Assembly (NCBI RefSeq): GCF_022348185.1
Contig: NZ_JAKRFD010000011.1
Location: 107,336 to 171,335, forward strand
Direction: 5' to 3'
DNA: 64,000 bases
From: Epibacterium sp. Ofav1-8
GTDB lineage: Bacteria > Pseudomonadota > Alphaproteobacteria > Rhodobacterales > Rhodobacteraceae
This document shows positions 33,455-42,187 of the stretch, piece after piece. How positions within the stretch are numbered: the first letter of the stretch is position 1; each line of letters opens with the position of its first letter. The notes beneath the pieces are model-generated. The model saw nothing but the letters and a program-made list of their open reading frames with translations, searched no databases and was not told the DNA's origin. Position numbers and translations under genes: made by a program.

Positions 33455-35222
33455 TGCTCATCCCCAGGTAAGCTTCGATCACAGCCGGATCGTTCTGCAC
33501 CTCTTGCGGGGTGCCGCTGGACAGCAGGGTGCCCCGGTTTAGCACATAGATCCGGCTGACGCAGGATACGACGAATTCCAGGTCGTGCTCCACCAGCAGG
33601 ATCGACATCCCCTGCCCGCGCAATTCGTGCAGCAGATCCGCCAAGAGCCGCTTTTCGCCGGATCGAAGGCCAGCCGCCGGTTCGTCCAGCATCAAAAGCG
33701 TCGGGTTCGAGGCGAGGGCGCGGGCGATCTCGACCAGCCGGGCCTGCCCCATCGACAGGGTGCTGGTCTTGGCATTGGCCAGCTCTTCCAGGCCGGTCTT
33801 CCGCAGCGCATCCCAGGCTCGGTCGAAAATCCGGGTCTCGGCGGCCCGGTCCAAGCCCGTCATGCTCCGAAACAGATCGGTTTTTTCGGTCACATGCGCG
33901 CCAAAGGCCACGTTTTCCAGAACCGTCAGATGGTCGATCAGCTTGACATGCTGGAACGTCCGCGCCGCCCCGAACCGCACCAGACGTGTCAGATTCTTCG
34001 AGGCCGTCTGCCCCAGGATCGCAACCGACCCTTCGGTGGGAATGGTTAGGCCGCACAACAGATCGAAGAGGGTCGATTTGCCGGCGCCGTTTGGTCCGAT
34101 CAGGCCGATGATCTCGCCCTTGCCGATGTGCAGGCTGACCCCATCCAGTGCCTTGAGACCGCCAAAATGCTTGGCCGCTTTCTCCACATGCACGGGCTGA
34201 ACCTCGGGCACGGCGGGCGCGGGCGTTGCCTGGGTCGCGGGCGAGCGCGGGAAGGTGAACTCCGGCCAGATCCTTGCGATCACCGACCAGATGCCGCCGG
34301 GGTACTTAATCAGCACCGCAACCAGCACCACGCCAAAGATCATCATCTCGGCCGCGCCGGAAAGGCCCATGCTGCGGGCGACCACGTTTTGCAGAAACGC
34401 CTCGATCAGGGTGACGGCGATGACGCCCAGAAACGCGCCGAAGGGGTGCACGATGCCACCCAACACCACCGCGATCAAAAGGTGGATGCCCGCCGCAAGG
34501 CTGAAGGGCGACACGCTGAGAAAGTTGAGCTGAAAGGCGTAAAGCGCACCGCCCAGCCCGGCTAGCGCCCCCGACAGGGCAAAGGTCGTCAGGCGCGTGT
34601 ATTCAATCGAACTGCCAAAGACCAAGGCCATGTCATGATGCGCGGCATCCGCCGAAACCGCGCGCCCGAACCGCGAATTCAAAAGCGTCGCGCAGCCCAG
34701 CAGCAAAAGCAGCATCACAATCCACACAAAGGCCGCGAAATCCCGGCCTTCACCACCCGAGCTGATCGGCCCCAGGTTGAACTCCGGCACGTTTGGAAAG
34801 CCCGAGGCGCCGCCGGTCAGCCAATCCAGCGCCACGATGGCGGTGGGCACGGCAATGCCGATCGACAGAGTGGCCAGCGGGACAAATATCCCCTTTAGGC
34901 GCATGGTCAGCGATCCGATCACCACACAAGCCAGCGAGGCCACCGCGACACCAAACACCAGCGCCAGAACCGGCGTCATGGCGAGATCGCGCGCCAGGAT
35001 CGCCGTGCAATAGGCGCCGATCCCCATGTAGCTGGCATGCCCAAGCGAGATCTGCCCGGAAATCAGCAACATGGTCAGGCCCAGCGTCACAATCGTGTCG
35101 ATCCCGACAATCGTAAGCAGACCCACCTGATAGCTTGGGGCAAAGACCGCAACAGCCACGCCGAAAATCGCAAGGAAAAGGGCTGCGGATCGGTTCGTCG
35201 TTTTCAAGGAAAGTCGCGCCAT
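33447..35222 (-). CDS. LivM-LivG fusion: permease plus ATP-binding domain
   Basis: 591 residues in one frame without a stop or internal start between the halves. Residues ~1-320 are a LivM permease (ISGQISLGHASYMGIGAYCT, GGALYAFQLNFLSVSPFSLA). After a ~20-residue Pro/Ala/Val linker comes a LivG ATPase with GPNGAGKSTLFDLLCGL, LSMGQARLVEIARALAS and LLMLDEPAAGLRSGE. Both are normally separate proteins. The gene lies 4 bp after livH and 8 bp overlaps livF. Confidence 0.92.
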   Translation of the reverse strand: MARLSLKTTNRSAALFLAIFGVAVAVFAPSYQVGLLTIVGIDTIVTLGLTMLLISGQISLGHASYMGIGAYCTAILARDLAMTPVLALVFGVAVASLACVVIGSLTMRLKGIFVPLATLSIGIAVPTAIVALDWLTGGASGFPNVPEFNLGPISSGGEGRDFAAFVWIVMLLLLLGCATLLNSRFGRAVSADAAHHDMALVFGSSIEYTRLTTFALSGALAGLGGALYAFQLNFLSVSPFSLAAGIHLLIAVVLGGIVHPFGAFLGVIAVTLIEAFLQNVVARSMGLSGAAEMMIFGVVLVAVLIKYPGGIWSVIARIWPEFTFPRSPATQATPAPAVPEVQPVHVEKAAKHFGGLKALDGVSLHIGKGEIIGLIGPNGAGKSTLFDLLCGLTIPTEGSVAILGQTASKNLTRLVRFGAARTFQHVKLIDHLTVLENVAFGAHVTEKTDLFRSMTGLDRAAETRIFDRAWDALRKTGLEELANAKTSTLSMGQARLVEIARALASNPTLLMLDEPAAGLRSGEKRLLADLLHELRGQGMSILLVEHDLEFVVSCVSRIYVLNRGTLLSSGTPQEVQNDPAVIEAYLGMSNA

Positions 35223-35226
35223 GGTC

Positions 35227-36255
35227 CTAGTGATCCTCCGGCGGCTTAACCGCGTTGCGCCAAATCAGAATGGGGATAATGAGCGTGTAGACGATGACAT
35301 CGCGGAACGAGCTGGCGCTAAAGGCCGAAAAGGATTCAATCGTTCCGACCAGCAGCACCCCGATCACCGCGGCGGGGTATTCGGCAAGCCCGCCCATGGC
35401 CGCGCCAACAAAAGCCTTCAGCCCAAGGGTCAGCCCCATATCGTAGCTGGCGGTAATCATGGGCGCCAAAAGCAGCCCGCCCAGGGCGGAAAACACTGCA
35501 GCCAGCACAAAGCTGAGGTTGCCGGCCCAAAGCACGGGAATGCCGCAGATTTCCGCGCCGTCCCGGTTGACGGCCGAAGCGCGCAGCGCCCGCCCCGTCA
35601 TCGTGCGTTCGGAAAAGACATATAGCGCGGCCATTACGCCGATGGACGACAGGGCAATCAGCAGGCTTTGGTATTGAACAAAGACCGGCCCCATCATGAC
35701 ACCGCCGTTTGAGACCGGCGCGATTGGCCGGGGCTCGGCCCCGAACAGCGCCAGAGACAGCCCGGACATGGTCAGAAAGACCCCGATGCTGCAGACCACC
35801 AGAACCAGCGGCGAGGCGTTCATCAGCGGGCGCACGGTCAGCCGGAAGATGATGACTGCAAAGGCCGCGGCCAGGACCATGGCATACAAGGCCGCCGCCC
35901 AGTAGTTGCCGCCGGTCGCGGCCACCAGCACCCAGGCCAGCGCCAGACAAAGCGCGGTGCCGAGGTTCCATTCGGCCGCCAGCAGAAAGCGGCGTTTCTT
36001 TAGGACATTGCCGCCAATGGTCAACGCGGCCAGCGCCAGGTGCGCGCCGCAGACCGCCATCGTCAAGACCTGCCCGCCGACATTCAGCGCCATGTAAAAT
36101 CCAAGCGCGCCCAGCGTGGCGTATTCGCCCTGTGCAATGTTCACCACACGGGTCACCGTGTGCACCAGAACGATGCTTAGCGCCACGATGCCGTAAGCGG
36201 CGCCCCAGGCGATCCCATCGATCAGCAGAAACCAGAAAACATCCATGTCAGCCAA
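35227..36255 (-). CDS. livH: Liv-type ABC transporter permease (LivH-like)
   Basis: 342 residues with about eight or more membrane segments. The LivH hallmark VNIAQGEYATLGALGFYMAL follows the first span, and ITASYDMGLTLGLKAFVGAA comes later. It is about 50 residues longer than typical LivH because of extra hydrophobic segments in the middle (residues 60-130). It is the first gene of the liv-oxidoreductase-cupin operon and is divergent from the Crp/Fnr regulator. Confidence 0.9.
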   Translation of the reverse strand: MADMDVFWFLLIDGIAWGAAYGIVALSIVLVHTVTRVVNIAQGEYATLGALGFYMALNVGGQVLTMAVCGAHLALAALTIGGNVLKKRRFLLAAEWNLGTALCLALAWVLVAATGGNYWAAALYAMVLAAAFAVIIFRLTVRPLMNASPLVLVVCSIGVFLTMSGLSLALFGAEPRPIAPVSNGGVMMGPVFVQYQSLLIALSSIGVMAALYVFSERTMTGRALRASAVNRDGAEICGIPVLWAGNLSFVLAAVFSALGGLLLAPMITASYDMGLTLGLKAFVGAAMGGLAEYPAAVIGVLLVGTIESFSAFSASSFRDVIVYTLIIPILIWRNAVKPPEDH

Positions 36256-36349
36256 CCCAACCCCCAGTGGTCGATCCGGGCATTCCGGACCCTCAACGCC
36301 AGCGTGGCGTGTTGATAGGAGACACTGGCAGGGCTAAGCTGATGGGGCT

Positions 36350-36363
36350 GTATCGCAGGATAC
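36350..36363. promoter_or_regulatory. GTATC-N4-GATAC operator, site A (livH/crp divergent promoter)
   Basis: GTATCGCAGGATAC, perfect 5-bp arms. It lies 95 bp before livH and 65 bp before the preferred start of the Crp/Fnr gene. An ATG at 36365 in frame with that gene would begin one base after the palindrome, which argues for the later GTG start. Confidence 0.7.
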
Positions 36364-36427
36364 GGTGGTTGCCATTTGGTTGGCTTTATGGTCCCTTAAT
36401 GGCCCATTGGAGCATTGGCAGACCAAC

Positions 36428-37069
36428 GTGAAACCCGCAGTCAAATCCACCTGGCGCCTTCAGTCCGACATCGTTCGGTGCATTCTGAGGCACAAAGAGC
36501 TGGGAAAACGCCGCACCTTGCGTGCGAGTGAATTGCTCTACAATCAGGGCGATGAATCGCGGCATTTCTATTTCGTGGAAAGCGGGCTTATCGAGGTTTC
36601 GATCATCAAGATCGACGGCACCGAAGTGGTTCTGGAACTTATGGGGGCCGGTACGATCTGTGGCGAGGGGGCGGCGTTCGACAAGCTGCCCCGGTTCTCG
36701 CGGGCGGCGGCCACGGTTCCGTCGGTGGTCATTGAATTTGCAACCGGCGATCTGATGAACGCCTTCCGCGAGGATGGCGAATTTGCCATGACCCTGCTTG
36801 AGGTGGCGTGTCTGAAGCAACGGATTCTCGCCAGCCGGCTGGAGCATATGACCTACCGCGAACCGGCCTCGCGCCTGATGGAGCTGTTCGAGCGGCTGGC
36901 CGAGGTCGATCCCAGCTCTGAGATGACCGTGAGCCTGACCCATGAACAGATCGCCTCGATGACCGGAACCAGCCGAGTGACGGTGACGCGGACGCTGCAG
37001 AAGCTGCGCGAAGAGGGTAAGATCGGCTTTGATGGCGGCAAGCTGATCCTCCGCCGGGAAGACGATTGA
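36428..37069 (+). CDS. Crp/Fnr-family transcriptional regulator
   Basis: About 213 residues from GTG (VKPAVKSTWRLQ), or 234 from the ATG at 36365. The cyclic-nucleotide-like barrel has YNQGDESRHFYFVESGLIEV and MGAGTICGEGAAFDKL. A dimer helix and a winged HTH_Crp follow: LTHEQIASMTGTSRVTVTRT. There is no N-terminal Cys cluster, so it is not an Fe-S FNR. The 5-N4-5 spacing of the shared palindrome fits a Crp/Fnr dimer, and one copy lies in its own promoter. It is probably the cluster's specific regulator; the effector is unknown. Confidence 0.9.
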   Translation: MKPAVKSTWRLQSDIVRCILRHKELGKRRTLRASELLYNQGDESRHFYFVESGLIEVSIIKIDGTEVVLELMGAGTICGEGAAFDKLPRFSRAAATVPSVVIEFATGDLMNAFREDGEFAMTLLEVACLKQRILASRLEHMTYREPASRLMELFERLAEVDPSSEMTVSLTHEQIASMTGTSRVTVTRTLQKLREEGKIGFDGGKLILRREDD

Positions 37070-37167
37070 CACCGGCGCCCCGTCGCGGCGCGCCCGATTT
37101 CCCCAAATCGGAATGATCCGGTGCGGCCCCGGCGCGAGTGACAAGCGCCGGGGCACGCCGATCCGCG

Positions 37168-38340
37168 TTACACCTGCGCCTGCGCGAAGGCGGCGATGTC
37201 CTGAATCGCGCGGCCAAAGGTCTCGTCATCGACCGTCATCGCAATGCGCACATAATCCTTGGCGACCTGGCCGAAGCTGATCCCGGGCATGACCGCGATC
37301 TTGCGCTCGTCCAGCAGTTTCTCGGCAAAGTCGCGCCCGGACAGCCCGCTGCCCGCGATATCGACAAACATATACATCGCCCCCTGCGCCGACGAGACCC
37401 GCAGGACGTTCTGGCCGGCGAGGATATCGAGCGCGATAAGGCGGCGCCGGGCAAAGGGTTCCGAGATTTCATCCTCGAACCCCTGCCCCTTGTTCAAGGC
37501 AAAAAGCGCGGCGTGCTGAATGTAGCCGGGCACGCCATAGGTGCTGTGGGTCGACAGCGCCACCAGATGCGCGATGGCGGCTTTCGGGCCGACGATCCAC
37601 CCGACGCGGCTACCGGTCATGGCATGGCTTTTCGACATCGACCCGATCACAAGGGTCCGTTCGGCCATGCCGTCCAGCGCCCGCATCGACAGATGCGCGC
37701 CCTCCCAGATCTGAGAATCATACACCTCGTCCGAGATCACCCAAAAGTCGCGCGCCTTGGCCACCTCGGCCAGCGCCTCAAGCTCGGCGCGGCCATAGAT
37801 CGTGCCGGTGGGGTTGTTCGGCGTGTTGATAAGCAGGGATTTTGCGCCCGTGCGCGCCGCAGCCTCATCAATGGCCGGAACATCAAGCTGAAAGCCCCGT
37901 TCGGCCAGCGCATTCACCGCCACCGGCACGCCGCCGGCCGCGCGGATCGATCCGGGATAGGTCGGATAGAACGGGTCGATGAACAGCGCGTGATCGCCTT
38001 GATCGCAGGTCAGCAATTGCGTGGCCAGCAGCCCCGCCTGCCCGCCGGCGGTGATAATCACATTGTCCCGCGTGGTGGGCACGCCGGTGGTGGCCTGCAC
38101 CCGTTCTGCCACCTTGTCGCGCAGGTCCGGCAGGCCGGGAATGTCGGCATAGCCGGTGTGTCCGGCTTTGGCGGCGCTGTGCAAGGCGTCCAGGATGTCC
38201 GCCGAGGTCGGGATATCGTGTTCGCCGATTGTCAGTTCGGTGATCTTTTCGCCCGCGGCCACCATGGCCCGCGATTTCAGGAACAGATCCCACCCCCCCA
38301 GATCCTGGCCGGTCAGGGTGGTGATACGTTGTGAAAACAT
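37168..38340 (-). CDS. Class I/II PLP-dependent aminotransferase
   Basis: 390 residues from MFSQRITTLTGQDLGGWDLF; the longer frame upstream is not protein-like. Fold-type I signs are ITAGGQAGLLATQ, the substrate loop NTPNNPTGTIYGRAEL, ISDEVYDSQIWEG and the PLP lysine in GSMSKSHAMTGSRVGW. It swaps an amino group between an amino acid and a keto acid. It lies 146 bp after the 2-ketoacid:ferredoxin oxidoreductase gene on the same strand, giving a plausible amino acid to keto acid to acyl-CoA route. Confidence 0.92.
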   Translation of the reverse strand: MFSQRITTLTGQDLGGWDLFLKSRAMVAAGEKITELTIGEHDIPTSADILDALHSAAKAGHTGYADIPGLPDLRDKVAERVQATTGVPTTRDNVIITAGGQAGLLATQLLTCDQGDHALFIDPFYPTYPGSIRAAGGVPVAVNALAERGFQLDVPAIDEAAARTGAKSLLINTPNNPTGTIYGRAELEALAEVAKARDFWVISDEVYDSQIWEGAHLSMRALDGMAERTLVIGSMSKSHAMTGSRVGWIVGPKAAIAHLVALSTHSTYGVPGYIQHAALFALNKGQGFEDEISEPFARRRLIALDILAGQNVLRVSSAQGAMYMFVDIAGSGLSGRDFAEKLLDERKIAVMPGISFGQVAKDYVRIAMTVDDETFGRAIQDIAAFAQAQV

Positions 38341-38486
38341 CGGGTTTCCTCGTGTGTTTATAGTTTTGGTTTGGTTTTGGATTTGTGATTTCAAATTCGA
38401 AGGGGCACGGCGGCCCGGCAAACGTCCGTCTCGCCGGAGCCGATCGCCCAAGCGCCGCGCATCTGGCAGGCGTTCGGCGATTTGCC

Positions 38487-41400
38487 CTAGGTCAGGAACC
38501 GGCCAAGCGTCTCTTTGCCCGGAATGATCCCAAGCGTTTCCTGCAGTTCGAACCATTTGGTCAGAACCCGGCGCGCCGAGGCGGTCTTGACATGCCCATA
38601 GCCGCGAATGGCCTCGGGCAGCTGTGCAAAGGCCAGAGCGGCGGCATAAGCCGCGTCGTCCAGCGGGCGCTGCAACGCCGTCATGGTTCGAATGTAATCG
38701 TCCCGCAAGGCGCGCTCCAGCTGGCGATCCTGCGCATAGCCGAAGGGATCGAACCAGCTGCCGCGCAGGGCCCGGCCCTTTGCCAGAATCCGCAGCACCG
38801 GCAGCATCCAGCCGCCAAAGGTGATCTTGGCCGGCCGCCCGCCGCGCAGGGCACCCAAGGCTGGCGGCAGGAAATGGAAGCTGATCTTCGGGCGTCCTTC
38901 CCACTCTGCCTTGATCCGGTCCAGGAAATCGGTTTCCGCATAAAGCCGGGCAACCTCGTATTCGTCCTTGTAGGCCATCAGCTTGTACAAGGACACGGTG
39001 ACCGCCGCGCTGAGCGCGGTTTGGTCTTCGGGTTCGACCTCCCGCACGCTGCGCAGAACGGCACGATACCGCTCCGCATAGGCGCGGTTTTGGTATTGGG
39101 CCAATTCGCCGCTGAAGTGGTCGGCGGGATCGCGCGCCGGTTCGGCCGGGGCGGTCCAGGCGGTGCCGGCGGCCAGGCTGCGGCCATGGGTAAATGCGCG
39201 CAGGTTCTGATCCACCGCCTTGCCGCTTTGGCGAATGGCCTGTTCAAAGGCCGCCGCCGAAATCGGCAAAAGACCCGATTGCACGCAATAGCCCAGGATC
39301 ACGATGTTCACGCTTGCCGTGCTGCCGGTTGCGGTTATCGCTTCGGTCTTGGCGGCAAGTTCGGACACCGCCGCCTGGCCGGTCAGATCCGCGATTGCGG
39401 CGCGATAGGCGGCAAAATCCGTTTGCAGATCGGGCAACTTGGCAAAAGCGGCGAGCGGTTCGGTATCCGAATTCAGAACAACGCGTGTGCGGGCCGAGGC
39501 CATCAGCGACAGGCTGGGCAGCGATCCGGCCACGACGCTGTCGCAGCCGATGATGACATCGGCCTGCGCCGACGGCACCTTGGGCGTGTCAATCGCGCCG
39601 GACGCCGCCGCCAGGCGGACATGGCTTTGCACCGGTCCGTTCTTCTGGGCAAGCCCGGTCTGATCGAGGGTCAGCACCTCCAGCCCTTCGACACGGGCCG
39701 CGCCCGCGATCATGGCCGCTGCAGTCACCACACCGGTGCCGCCGATTCCGGTTAGAACGACATTGTAGGGCTCGGCCCCGTCCAGCTTTGCCACCGGGCT
39801 GTCCGGCAGGGCGGCCGTATCGCCGTCCGTTACGGGCCGGGCCTTGCGTTTCTTCAATCCGCTCAGTGCGACAAAGCTGGGGCAGAACCCTTCGGCGCAG
39901 GAATAATCCTTGTTACAGGCAGTCTGGTCGATCTGCCGCTTGCGGCCGAAGGCGGTTTCAAGCGGTTTGATCGCCACGCAGTTGGACACGTCGCCACAAT
40001 CGCCGCAGCCTTCGCACACACGGTCATTGATGAAAATCCGCTTGTCGGGGTCTTCCATCAGGTTGCGTTTGCGCCGCCGCCTTTTTTCGGCGGCACAGAC
40101 CTGATCGTAGATGATCGCGGTGCAGCCCGGCACCTCGCGCAGCTCGGCTTCGATCACCTTCAAGGCGCCGCGTGGCAGGGCCTTGAACGGCGCGCCGCGC
40201 CCAAACCGTTTGGGATCTTCGGACAGCACGCGGATTTCAGTCACGCCGATGCCGCGCAGTTGGTGGTAGATGTCTTCGACCGTGATGCCGCCTTCGACCT
40301 CCTGACCGCCGGTCATGGCAACCGCATCGTTATAGAGGATCTTATAGGTGATCGAGGTGCCCGACACGACCGCCGCGCGGATCGCCGTCAGCCCGCTGTG
40401 GGCAAAGGTGCCGTCACCGATGTTCTGGAACACGTGCTTTTCGTTGGTGAAATGCGCCTGGCCGATCCAACTGGCGCCCTCGCCGCCCATATGCGTGGCA
40501 CCGCTGGTATTGGCCGGGTCGATGAAGATGGACATGGAATGACAGCCGATTCCCGCGATGGTGCGGCTGCCTTCGATGGTCTTGGTCGACCGGTTGTGCG
40601 GGCAGCCGGCACAATACCAGATCGACCGCTGCGACAGCGCGGGCACCTGCGCCAGATCCGGCAGGACCGGCGGCGCGGCATGGGCAATGCCCAGGGCCGA
40701 CAGCCGCGCGGTCAGAACCGGCAGCACATCCTGCACGTTCAATTCACCGTCCGATTCCATCAGGCGCGTGCCATCCGGGGTTTCTTTGCCGGACAGGGCG
40801 GGCCGCCGCCCGTCGGGCAGGCCGTACAGCACGCGAGCAAGCTGATCCTCTATCAGATTGCGCTTTTCCTCGATCACCAGCACTTCGGGGTATTTGCGCG
40901 CGAAATCGCGGATCGTCTCCGGCTCCAGCGGCCAAGGGCACCCCACTTTGAACAGGCCGATGCCAAGGCTCTGGCACTGCGCCTCGGTCAGCCCAAGATG
41001 GCCAAGCGCCTCATGCACCACGGCATAGGTCTTGCCCGAGGCGACAATTCCCAATTTCGGCGTCCGCGGCGTCAGCGTTTCCCGGTTCAATCCATTGGCC
41101 CGCACATAGCGGCGCACAACGTCCAGCTTCTTGCGCAGCAGCCGGCGTTCTTGTTCTAGCATAAGATCCGGCCAGCGGATGTGCAGATCGTCCGGCAATC
41201 CTTCGGGGATCTGCGCGTCGAACTCTTCGGCGGTAAAGGGTTGCGAGGTGCTGCTGTCCACCAAATCGGTCAGACACTTCAGCGCAATCCAGCACCCGCT
41301 GGCCCGAGACATGGCGATCCCGTGCAGGCCGAATTCGGTCATCTCGCGCACGTTCGACGGGTTCAGCACGGGCACCAGCGCCGAGATCAGCGCCTGTTCG

Positions 41401-41876
41401 GATTGATAAGCGACCGATGAGGATTTCGCGGTTGGATCGTCGCCCACCAAAAGCAGAATACCGCCCTTGGGGCTGGTCCCGGCAAAGTTGCCGTGTTTAA
41501 TCGGGTCGATGGACCGGTCCAGCCCCGGCCCTTTGCCGTACCAGATGCCAAAAACACCGTCGTGTTTGCGTTTGGGATCAAAAGCGAGTTGTTGCGTGCC
41601 CCAGACCGCCGTTGCGGCCAGATCTTCGTTCAGGCCCGGTTCGAACACGACGCCAGCGGCCTCGAATTCCTTGGTGCGCCGCGCCGCGACACTGTCCAGG
41701 GCGCCCAGGGGCGATCCGCGATAGCCGCTGACATAACCCGCCGTGTCAAGGCCCGCGGCCTTGTCCAGCGCGGATTGAAAAAGCGCGATGTTCAGCAGGG
41801 CATCATTGCCCGATACGGGAAGGGGGGCCTCAACCTGGTCTGCGCCTGCCGGGTGAGGTTGGGAGTGAATTGACAT
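38487..41876 (-). CDS. Fused indolepyruvate ferredoxin oxidoreductase (IorA-IorB type)
   Basis: 1129 residues from MSIHSQPHPAGADQVEAPLP. The first part binds thiamine diphosphate (WYCAGCPHNRSTK, GIGCHSMSIF, GEGASWIGQAHFT). An iron-sulfur stretch has CEGCGDCGDVSNCVAIKP. The C-terminal part is the gamma-type domain with LTGIGGTGVVTAAAMIAG. The enzyme decarboxylates aryl- or branched-chain 2-keto acids to acyl-CoA and reduces ferredoxin. Alpha and gamma functions are fused here, as in the long aerobic-bacterial form. Paired with the aminotransferase downstream. Confidence 0.92.
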   Translation of the reverse strand: MSIHSQPHPAGADQVEAPLPVSGNDALLNIALFQSALDKAAGLDTAGYVSGYRGSPLGALDSVAARRTKEFEAAGVVFEPGLNEDLAATAVWGTQQLAFDPKRKHDGVFGIWYGKGPGLDRSIDPIKHGNFAGTSPKGGILLLVGDDPTAKSSSVAYQSEQALISALVPVLNPSNVREMTEFGLHGIAMSRASGCWIALKCLTDLVDSSTSQPFTAEEFDAQIPEGLPDDLHIRWPDLMLEQERRLLRKKLDVVRRYVRANGLNRETLTPRTPKLGIVASGKTYAVVHEALGHLGLTEAQCQSLGIGLFKVGCPWPLEPETIRDFARKYPEVLVIEEKRNLIEDQLARVLYGLPDGRRPALSGKETPDGTRLMESDGELNVQDVLPVLTARLSALGIAHAAPPVLPDLAQVPALSQRSIWYCAGCPHNRSTKTIEGSRTIAGIGCHSMSIFIDPANTSGATHMGGEGASWIGQAHFTNEKHVFQNIGDGTFAHSGLTAIRAAVVSGTSITYKILYNDAVAMTGGQEVEGGITVEDIYHQLRGIGVTEIRVLSEDPKRFGRGAPFKALPRGALKVIEAELREVPGCTAIIYDQVCAAEKRRRRKRNLMEDPDKRIFINDRVCEGCGDCGDVSNCVAIKPLETAFGRKRQIDQTACNKDYSCAEGFCPSFVALSGLKKRKARPVTDGDTAALPDSPVAKLDGAEPYNVVLTGIGGTGVVTAAAMIAGAARVEGLEVLTLDQTGLAQKNGPVQSHVRLAAASGAIDTPKVPSAQADVIIGCDSVVAGSLPSLSLMASARTRVVLNSDTEPLAAFAKLPDLQTDFAAYRAAIADLTGQAAVSELAAKTEAITATGSTASVNIVILGYCVQSGLLPISAAAFEQAIRQSGKAVDQNLRAFTHGRSLAAGTAWTAPAEPARDPADHFSGELAQYQNRAYAERYRAVLRSVREVEPEDQTALSAAVTVSLYKLMAYKDEYEVARLYAETDFLDRIKAEWEGRPKISFHFLPPALGALRGGRPAKITFGGWMLPVLRILAKGRALRGSWFDPFGYAQDRQLERALRDDYIRTMTALQRPLDDAAYAAALAFAQLPEAIRGYGHVKTASARRVLTKWFELQETLGIIPGKETLGRFLT

Positions 41877-42137
41877 GCGATACGTCCGCCGCTTGAAATG
41901 ATCGCCAACGCCCTGCCACGCGGCCAAGCCCACCAGCGATCCGAAGATTGGAATGGAACGCACGGCCCCTGGAGCAGGCCATGCCGAGTGCGCGCGGCGA
42001 GTTGCCCGCCCTCGCGCGTCAAAATCCTGCGGGGACGCATAAGACGTAAAGGCGCATGACCCGGAGCGCAGGTGCGCATTGGCTGTTTGTTAGCGCCACA
42101 TATCTGTCCTTTGTGTCATGACAAGCCTTGCAAATTG
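41877..42137. other. Non-coding gap between binding-protein and oxidoreductase genes
   Basis: The 311 bp between 41876 and 42188 hold no supported gene. The right end has a terminator-like hairpin (42138-42164). The rest is the leader of the oxidoreductase gene; no GTATC-N4-GATAC palindrome is visible in it, unlike at several neighbouring promoters. Confidence 0.5.
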
Positions 42138-42164
42138 GGCGAGGCCGGGAAAACCGGCCTTGCC
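42138..42164 (-). terminator. Hairpin after the Tat-exported binding protein
   Basis: GGCGAGGCCGG, loop GAAAA, CCGGCCTTGCC: an 11-bp stem with one mismatch, 24 bp after the stop at 42188. Minus-strand sequence after it is CCCAATTTGC, only weakly T-rich. Confidence 0.5.
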
Positions 42165-42187
42165 ACCGGATATCTTAGCCCGAAACC

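Noticed and set aside
36365..36427. ATG start of the Crp/Fnr gene at 36365
   Set aside because: It begins one base after the operator palindrome and adds residues (MVAIWLALWSLNG) unlike a Crp N-terminus; the GTG at 36428 is more plausible, though not proven.
40260..41159. Plus-strand 299-codon frame inside the indolepyruvate oxidoreductase
   Set aside because: Shadow caused by high GC; the opposite strand carries the thiamine and Fe-S motifs.
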